Shown piece by piece: positions 59,142 to 64,000 of a stretch of 64,000 nt of DNA. The stretch covers positions 124,001-188,000 of the forward strand of contig NZ_QPKJ02000003.1 of assembly GCF_003344625.1 (NCBI RefSeq), in the 5' to 3' direction. Each line of letters opens with the position of its first letter. The stretch's first letter is position 1. This stretch comes from Solirubrobacter deserti (lineage in GTDB: Bacteria > Actinomycetota > Thermoleophilia > Solirubrobacterales > Solirubrobacteraceae). A program made the position numbers and the translations under genes. The notes beneath the pieces were generated by a model, which had not been told where the DNA came from, made no database searches, and worked only from the letters and a program-made list of their open reading frames with translations.

Positions 59142-59777
59142 GTGCTGCGGCGCGATCGCGAGTCCGAACGGCAACTGCGGGACCTGAAGGCCGAGCTCGG
59201 GGCCGCGCGCGAGCGGCTCTCCCGGCTCGATGAGGCCGAGGAGCAGGCGCAGATCGCGCTCGAGCTCTACGACGGGATCGCACGCTCGCTGCACGCGATC
59301 GCCGCCGAGGCCGCGAACGGCGAGCAGCCCGCGATCACGCGGCTGACCGACGAGGCGCTGGGTGAGCTCGACCGGCTGCGCGGGATGCTGCGCGGCGGCG
59401 CCGACGAGGAGACCGAGCGCAGCCTGATGGCGGTGGCCGCGCTGGTCGACCGGGCGCGAGACGGGGGGATGCCGGTCACGCTGCACGTCGAGGGCACGCC
59501 GCGCCGGATTCCCGCCAGCGTCGACCAGGCGGCGTTTCGCATCGTCCAGGAGGCGCTGCGCAACGTGCACCGGCACGCACAGGGCGAGCCCGCGAGCGTG
59601 CGCGTGAGCTGGCGCGAGGACGAGCTCGGCGTCGCGGTGCGCAACACCGGCCCTTCGGCCGAGGACGCGCGCGGACTGGCGATCATCGGTGAGCGGGTCC
59701 GCTTTCACGGCGGTGAGCTGGCCGCCGGCGCGCCCGCGAGCGGCGGCTACGAGGTCGTCGCGCGCCTGCCCCTCTAG
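59142..59777 (+). CDS. histidine-kinase-like ATPase (HPK7/NarX type) with altered H-box
   Basis: 211 residues from a GTG 3 nt after the previous stop. An N-terminal coiled coil (RQLRDLKAELGAARERLSRL) precedes a segment ALELYDGIARSLHAIAAEA where ordinary members read ELHD: the phosphoacceptor His is Tyr. The ATPase part is present (FRIVQEALRNVHRHAQG as N-box, GLAIIGERVRFHGGEL as G-box). No membrane segment and no response regulator nearby. It may act as an ATP-binding or signalling partner, or be a degenerate kinase. Confidence 0.75.
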   Translation: MLRRDRESERQLRDLKAELGAARERLSRLDEAEEQAQIALELYDGIARSLHAIAAEAANGEQPAITRLTDEALGELDRLRGMLRGGADEETERSLMAVAALVDRARDGGMPVTLHVEGTPRRIPASVDQAAFRIVQEALRNVHRHAQGEPASVRVSWREDELGVAVRNTGPSAEDARGLAIIGERVRFHGGELAAGAPASGGYEVVARLPL

Positions 59778-59803
59778 TTCGTTTCGTCACAAATGGGGCC
59801 GGG

Positions 59804-59809
59804 TATCTC
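59804..59809 (+). promoter_or_regulatory. -10-like TATCTC for the DUF485-acetate symporter pair
   Basis: TATCTC ends 8 nt before the ATG at 59818, without a Shine-Dalgarno sequence. Confidence 0.35.
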
Positions 59810-59817
59810 GGGCCCCC

Positions 59818-60120
59818 ATGAACAGTCTTGCCGAGCCCGGCTGGGAGGCCCTGGCTCGCGACCCGGAGTTCCGTGCGCTGGTGGCGAGCCGGAGGCGGTT
59901 CGTCGCGATCGGCACGGCGATCTACACCGGGTACCTGATCGCGTTCCTGGCGCTGCTGGGCTACGCGAAGGACTTCATGGCGAACGAGATCGGCGGGATC
60001 TCGCTGGCGCTCTGGGGTGGGCTGAGCATCTGCGCGCTCACCGTCCTGATGGCGTGGCTGTACGCCCGCCGCGCCGGTGAGTGGGAACGCATGGCCCAGC
60101 GGGTCGCGGAGCGGGCGTGA
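59818..60120 (+). CDS. DUF485 family membrane protein
   Basis: 100 residues with two membrane helices (AIGTAIYTGYLIAFLALLGYA and GGLSICALTVLMAWLYARRA) and the family's RRRFVAIGTAIY / GGISLALWGGL pattern. DUF485 proteins are encoded with ActP-type symporters and are probably a small partner subunit. The start of the symporter overlaps its stop (GTGA). Confidence 0.88.
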   Translation: MNSLAEPGWEALARDPEFRALVASRRRFVAIGTAIYTGYLIAFLALLGYAKDFMANEIGGISLALWGGLSICALTVLMAWLYARRAGEWERMAQRVAERA

Positions 60121-61733
60121 CCGGCGAGTTCAACACGCTGGCGGTCGCGGTCTTCGGCTGCGTGCTGGCCGTGACGCTGCTGATCACGCGCTGGGCGGCC
60201 AAGCGCACGCACAGCGCGACCGAGTTCTACGCCGCGGGCCGCGGCGTCCGCGGCGCGCAGAACGGCATCGCGACCGCGGGCGACTACCTGTCGGCCTCGA
60301 CGTTCCTCGGCTACGCGGGCCTGATGTACCTGTACGGCTTCGACGGCTGGATCATCGGCCTCGGCGCCTGCCTGTCGTTCCTGCCGGTGCTCTACCTGCT
60401 GGCCGAGCGCATGCGCAACGCGGGCAAGTTCACGGTCGCCGACGTGCTCGCGTTCCGCCTTAAGGCCCGCCCGGTGCGGATCGCGACCGCGATCAACACG
60501 CTGCTGATCTCCGGCATCTACCTCGTCGCGCAGCTCGTGGGCGCGGGCGCCGTGATCGAGGCGCTCGCGGGCATCTCGTTCCCGGTCGCCGTGCTCATCT
60601 GCGGCGTGTTCATGGTCGTCTACGTCGTCTTCGGCGGCATGCTGGCCACCACCTGGGTGCAGATCGTCAAGGCCGTGATGCTGATGATCGCGGGCACGAT
60701 CGTCGCCGTCGCGGTGCTGGCGAAATTCAACTTCAACCCGGGCGCGCTGCTCGACGGCGCGGCCGCCAACCACCCGGACGGCGACGCGATCAAGGGCCCG
60801 GGGACGTACCTGACGTCGCCGATCCTGATCATCTCCACCGGCCTGACGATCTTCATCGGCACCGCCGGCCTGCCGCACATCCTGATGCGCTTCTTCACCG
60901 TGCCGGACTCCAAGGCCGCGCGCACGTCGGTGCTCTACACGATCGGCATCATCGCCACGTTCACGGCGATGGTCACGATCATCGGCTTCGGCGCCCGCGC
61001 GCTGCTCGGCCAGGGCGCGACGGAAGCCGTCGGCCCGGGCGGGAACCTCGCCGCGCCGCTGCTGGCGGCCGATCTGGGCGGCGGACTCGGCACCACGGGC
61101 GGCGACATCGCACTCGCGCTGTTCTCCGCCGCCGCCTTCGCGACGATCCTCGCCGTCGTCGCCGGCCTGGTGATCGCGTCGGCGGGCGCGATCGCCCATG
61201 ACCTGTGGCGCAACGTGCTGGGTCGCGGCTCCGAGGAGTCCGAGCGCAAGGTCGCGCGGATCGCGTCGATCGGCGTCGGCGTGGCCGCGATCGCCGGCAC
61301 GCTCGCGATCGGCTCCGGCTTCAACGTCACCGTGCTCGTGAGCATGGCGTTCGTGTTCGCCGCGAGTGCGAACTTCCCGCCGCTGCTGCTGGCGCTGTTG
61401 TGGCGGCGCTTCAACACCGCCGGTGCGCTGACCGGCATCACCTTCGGCATCGTCGCCTCCGTGGTGATGATCGTGCTCAGCCCGCCGGTGTGGCCCGGCC
61501 CGGACTCGCAGGGCTCACCTTCGCCCCTGACGTTCCCAGGCCTGGTCACGATCCCGATCGGGTTCCTCGGCTGCTGGCTGGGCACCGTGCTCAGCCGCCG
61601 AGAGGAGACGACGGACGCCACCTACGACGAGCTGCTCGTGCGTTCGGAGACCGGCATCGGCTCCGAGGGAGGACCGGAACCCAGCCGGTCAGGCCGCTTC
61701 GAGCGCCAGCCGGCCCCCGTGGAAGTCCGCTGA
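60117..61733 (+). CDS. actP: sodium:solute symporter, cation/acetate symporter ActP-like
   Basis: 538 residues, about 13 membrane helices of the SSS family. HSATEFYAAGRGVRGAQNGIATAGDYLSASTFLGYAGLMYLYGFDG is the characteristic start; GLPHILMRFFTVPDSKAARTSVL and HDLWRNVLGR are typical of ActP. It takes up acetate and other short monocarboxylates with a cation. Pairing with DUF485 supports the assignment. Acetate could supply acetyl-CoA, the same product as the pyruvate dehydrogenase set upstream. Confidence 0.9.
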   Translation: MTGEFNTLAVAVFGCVLAVTLLITRWAAKRTHSATEFYAAGRGVRGAQNGIATAGDYLSASTFLGYAGLMYLYGFDGWIIGLGACLSFLPVLYLLAERMRNAGKFTVADVLAFRLKARPVRIATAINTLLISGIYLVAQLVGAGAVIEALAGISFPVAVLICGVFMVVYVVFGGMLATTWVQIVKAVMLMIAGTIVAVAVLAKFNFNPGALLDGAAANHPDGDAIKGPGTYLTSPILIISTGLTIFIGTAGLPHILMRFFTVPDSKAARTSVLYTIGIIATFTAMVTIIGFGARALLGQGATEAVGPGGNLAAPLLAADLGGGLGTTGGDIALALFSAAAFATILAVVAGLVIASAGAIAHDLWRNVLGRGSEESERKVARIASIGVGVAAIAGTLAIGSGFNVTVLVSMAFVFAASANFPPLLLALLWRRFNTAGALTGITFGIVASVVMIVLSPPVWPGPDSQGSPSPLTFPGLVTIPIGFLGCWLGTVLSRREETTDATYDELLVRSETGIGSEGGPEPSRSGRFERQPAPVEVR

Positions 61734-61742
61734 GTCGCCTCC

Positions 61743-61774
61743 GCGTGCACGGTGGGGGCTCCCGCCGTGCACGC
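61743..61774. terminator. 10-bp GC hairpin between convergent genes
   Basis: GCGTGCACGG (61743-61752) and CCGTGCACGC (61765-61774) pair perfectly; the loop can form a further GGG/CCC pairing. It lies between the symporter and the converging gene at 61785. No U-tract. Confidence 0.6.
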
Positions 61775-61784
61775 GTGCCGAGGC

Positions 61785-62342
61785 CTACCGCTTGCGCCTG
61801 CGCCGGAGCAGGCGGCTCGCCGGCCCTCTGGGCGCGACCCCGCCGACGCGGTCCACCGTCTCGCGCAGGGCTTGCAGCGCCGCCGGCGAGTCGGCTTCCA
61901 GGTGCCACTCGGCGTCCCCTTCGGCGCCCCAGCGGACCGTCGCGTACTCGTGCGGGCCGTAGAAGCGGTAGATCACGAGCGCCTCGGTGGCGGTCACCGG
62001 GCCCGGCTTGAGGCGGCCCGCGAGCCACTCCAGGCCCGCCTCGCCCGGTATCGGGCCCTTGGCGCCGAGATGCTGGCCCTTCAGGCGCCCGGCGGCGGCG
62101 AGGTCGAAGACGAAGTTCGAGTACGACAGGGACACGCGGCCCTCCTCGTCGTACACGGGCGGGTCGTCGCCCTCGTCGCGCCGGACGTAGAAGCCGGGCG
62201 CCACGCGCACCCGGTCGCGGGTCTCCGCCAGGCCCTCGAGCGGCCACTCGGCCACGGCCGCGGGAACGTCCGCCTGGACGGCCTCGGGGGCGGCGCCGAG
62301 CATGTCGCGCGCCGCCGCGTGGAAGCTATTCCCCTCGGGCAC
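61785..62342 (-). CDS. hypothetical protein
   Basis: 185 residues from an ATG inside the end of the ROK gene (17-nt overlap), so it is co-transcribed with glucokinase. Alpha/beta composition, no membrane segment, aromatic-rich middle (LSYSNFVFDLAAAG, LVIYRFYGPHEYATVRWG) and an Arg/Lys-rich C-terminus. Family not recognised. Confidence 0.7.
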   Translation of the reverse strand: MPEGNSFHAAARDMLGAAPEAVQADVPAAVAEWPLEGLAETRDRVRVAPGFYVRRDEGDDPPVYDEEGRVSLSYSNFVFDLAAAGRLKGQHLGAKGPIPGEAGLEWLAGRLKPGPVTATEALVIYRFYGPHEYATVRWGAEGDAEWHLEADSPAALQALRETVDRVGGVAPRGPASRLLRRRRKR

Positions 62343-63303
62343 GCCGCGCGGCGAGCAGCGCCCCGCCGTGCGCGCCGCCCAGGTCGCCGAGCTCGGCGAG
62401 CATGATCGCGGGCGGCGTGTCGTCGACGAACAGGTGCGGGATCATGGCCTTGCGGATGCGCTCCACCCACGGCTCGCCGAGCCGGATGCCGAGCCCGCCA
62501 CCGATCACGACCGCCTCCGGGTCGAGCAGGTTCACCGCGGACGCGACGCCCGCGCCGAGCGCCTCGACGGCGTCCTCGAGCAGCTCGAGCGCCATCTGGT
62601 CGTCGCGCGCCAGGGCCCGTTCCCAGATGCCGGAGGACAGGCGGTCGCGGCCGCGCTCCTCCATGATCTCGAACAGGACCGTCTTCTCCTTCTGCTCCAC
62701 GCGCCGGCGCGCGCGGGCCTCCATCGCGCCCCGGCCGGCGTAGGCCTCCATGCAGCCCCGCCGCCCGCAGCCGCAGACGGCGCCGTTGATGCGCACGACC
62801 ATGTGGCCGATCTCGCCGGCGGTCTTGCGGCCCACCCACGGCTTGCCCTCGAGGATCAGCCCGCCGCCGACGCCCGTGCCCCAGAACACGCCGAGCAGCG
62901 TGTCGAACTCCTTCGCCGCGCCGATCTGGAACTCCGCGTCGGTCGCGAGGTCCACGTCGTTGCCGAGGCTGACGGGCGCGTTGAGCTCCTTCTCCAGCGC
63001 CTTGCGCAGGTTGAAGCTGCCGGACCACTCGCTCAGGTTCATCGCGCCCGAGACGGTGCCCTTCACGTCATCCACGCTGCCGGGCGAGCCGACGCCGACC
63101 CCGGCCAGGTCGGAGGTGGGGAGCCCGGCCTCTTCCAGCGACTCGATCAGCACGGCGGCCATGCGCGCGGCGATCGCCTTCGGGCCACCCTTCAGCGGCG
63201 TCTGATCGCGCTTGGCGCCGAGGACCGTATTGTCGGCGCCCTCGTCCACGACCGCGGCCTGGATCTTGGTTCCGCCGAGGTCGATCCCTCCGTAGATGGC
63301 CAT
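62326..63303 (-). CDS. ROK-family glucokinase
   Basis: 325 residues from the ATG at 63303. Phosphorylates glucose, or a related sugar, with ATP or polyphosphate. Motifs: YGGIDLGGTKIQAAVV (phosphate 1), GVGVGSPGSVDD, SLGNDVDLATDAE with the catalytic Asp, GVFWGTGVGGGLILEGK, GEIGHMVV with the zinc His, and CGCGRRGCMEAYAG, the ROK zinc motif. No HTH, so it is an enzyme and not a NagC/XylR regulator. TAAGCT precedes the ATG by 7 nt. Confidence 0.92.
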   Translation of the reverse strand: MAIYGGIDLGGTKIQAAVVDEGADNTVLGAKRDQTPLKGGPKAIAARMAAVLIESLEEAGLPTSDLAGVGVGSPGSVDDVKGTVSGAMNLSEWSGSFNLRKALEKELNAPVSLGNDVDLATDAEFQIGAAKEFDTLLGVFWGTGVGGGLILEGKPWVGRKTAGEIGHMVVRINGAVCGCGRRGCMEAYAGRGAMEARARRRVEQKEKTVLFEIMEERGRDRLSSGIWERALARDDQMALELLEDAVEALGAGVASAVNLLDPEAVVIGGGLGIRLGEPWVERIRKAMIPHLFVDDTPPAIMLAELGDLGGAHGGALLAARRARGE

Positions 63304-64000
63304 GACCCGCAGCTTAAACATCGCTTTCGAGGTGTGGAGCCACGACCGGTGGTCGATTCCGCTGCCGGACGGCCACAAGTTCCCAATCTCGAAGTACACG
63401 CTGCTGCGCGAGCGGGTGCAGGACCGCGTGATCGTGCGGGAGAGCGATGCGGTGTCGTGGGAGACGCTCGCGCTCGTCCATGAACAGGACTTACTGGACC
63501 GGATCCGGACTGGTCAGATGTCGATCCGCGAGCAGCGCGGGCTCGGGCTGCCCTGGAGTGAGACGCTGGTGGAGCGCGGCCGGCGGTCGGTCGGGGGAAC
63601 GATGGCCGCGGCCCGGCGGGCGCTCGAGCACGGCGTCGGGATGAACCTCGGTGGCGGCACCCACCACGCGGGCCGCGACTTCGCCCGCGGCTACTGCCTG
63701 TTCAACGACGTCGCGGTGACGCTCGCCCGCCTACGTGAGGAGGGCGCCGTCCGCAGCGCGGTCGTGGTCGACTGCGACGTGCACCAGGGCGACGGCACCG
63801 CGCAGATCCTCGGACAAGATCCTGACGCGTTCACGCTCTCGCTGCACGGCGCGCGCAATTACCCGTTCCAGCGCATCCCGTCCGACCTCGACGTCGACCT
63901 GCCGAGCGGCACCGGCGACGACGACTACCTGGCCGAGCTCGATCGCGCGCTGGACGTCGCGCTGTCGGGTGCGTACGACATCGCGTTCTACCTGGCGGGC
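63302..64000 (+). CDS. histone deacetylase family protein, N-terminal part
   Basis: 233 residues visible; the gene continues past the window. From the ATG at 63302 it reads FEVWSHDRWSIPLPDGHKFPISKYTLLRERV, then LGGGTHHAGRDFARGYCLFNDVAV and VVDCDVHQGDGTAQIL: the His pair and the Asp/His zinc ligands of class I/AcuC-like deacetylases are intact. It probably removes acyl groups from a protein lysine or a polyamine. Two rare TTA leucine codons occur (63314 and 63488). Its start codon shares the CATG tetramer with the ROK start. Confidence 0.9.
   Translation, partial: MTRSLNIAFEVWSHDRWSIPLPDGHKFPISKYTLLRERVQDRVIVRESDAVSWETLALVHEQDLLDRIRTGQMSIREQRGLGLPWSETLVERGRRSVGGTMAAARRALEHGVGMNLGGGTHHAGRDFARGYCLFNDVAVTLARLREEGAVRSAVVVDCDVHQGDGTAQILGQDPDAFTLSLHGARNYPFQRIPSDLDVDLPSGTGDDDYLAELDRALDVALSGAYDIAFYLAG
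63311..63316 (-). promoter_or_regulatory. -10 element TAAGCT for the ROK glucokinase (leaderless candidate)
   Basis: On the minus strand TAAGCT ends 7 nt before the ATG at 63303. It lies inside the first codons of the divergent deacetylase gene. Confidence 0.45.

Noticed and set aside
61591-63028. Long minus-strand frames overlapping the ROK gene in other phases
   Set aside because: Arg/Gly/Ala-rich out-of-frame readings; the ROK frame holds all family motifs.

Overview
The window is high-GC actinobacterial DNA with dense, often overlapping genes, many GTG and TTG starts and no rRNA, tRNA, IS element or CRISPR array that I can see. The gene families (DUF485 plus acetate symporter, F420-type LLM oxidoreductase, DUF4331, ThuA/sugar-dehydrogenase giants, beta-helix proteins with a CTLRAA-type N-terminus) suggest a soil Thermoleophilia of the Solirubrobacter/Conexibacter type. 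That placement is inference; no marker gene is present.

Layout. 0-6.8 kb: end of a drug exporter with a divergent TetR regulator, then a tRNA threonylcarbamoylation gene (Sua5 type), a glycosyltransferase-PHP fusion, a UDG-fold Fe-S protein, a quinone reductase and a lipase-like hydrolase. 6.8-12.1 kb: one 1763-residue secreted ThuA / sugar dehydrogenase / PKD protein on the minus strand. 12.3-17.7 kb: housekeeping genes (RNA m5U methyltransferase, methionine aminopeptidase, aldo/keto reductase, argF, EEP nuclease, SnoaL protein). 17.7-19.4 kb: a decaying patch with an MFS gene missing its middle and a FitA/FitB toxin-antitoxin pair whose toxin is frameshifted. 19.5-30.4 kb: four tandem paralogous secreted proteins, each signal peptide + beta-helix + (0, 0, about 10 or about 6 Ig-like repeats) + Pro/Thr linker + FecR-like basic tail. 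30.4-34.7 kb: an AbiEi/DUF559 protein and the thiamine locus (thiO-thiS-thiG behind a TPP riboswitch, thiE divergent).

35-55 kb is a lipoate island: lpd, two sets of 2-oxoacid dehydrogenase E1alpha/E1beta/E2 genes, an octanoyltransferase (lipB) that is in frame with an upstream GGDEF-EAL gene, and lipA. Together these can make lipoyl groups, attach them to E2 and run one or two complexes that share Lpd. DUF4331-TPR, a Fur-like regulator and a histidine kinase sit inside the island. 55-64 kb: GlmS-like SIS protein, rhomboid protease, D,D-carboxypeptidase, a TIM-barrel-like exported protein, a kinase-like ATPase lacking the usual His, DUF485-ActP acetate uptake, a ROK glucokinase and the start of a histone-deacetylase-family protein.

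Two window-wide patterns stand out. At least 14 genes have a TANNNT hexamer 6-11 nt before the start codon and usually no Shine-Dalgarno, as expected for leaderless mRNAs. Several gene ends carry strong G+C hairpins with no U-tract. No stretch longer than 300 bases lacks a gene.
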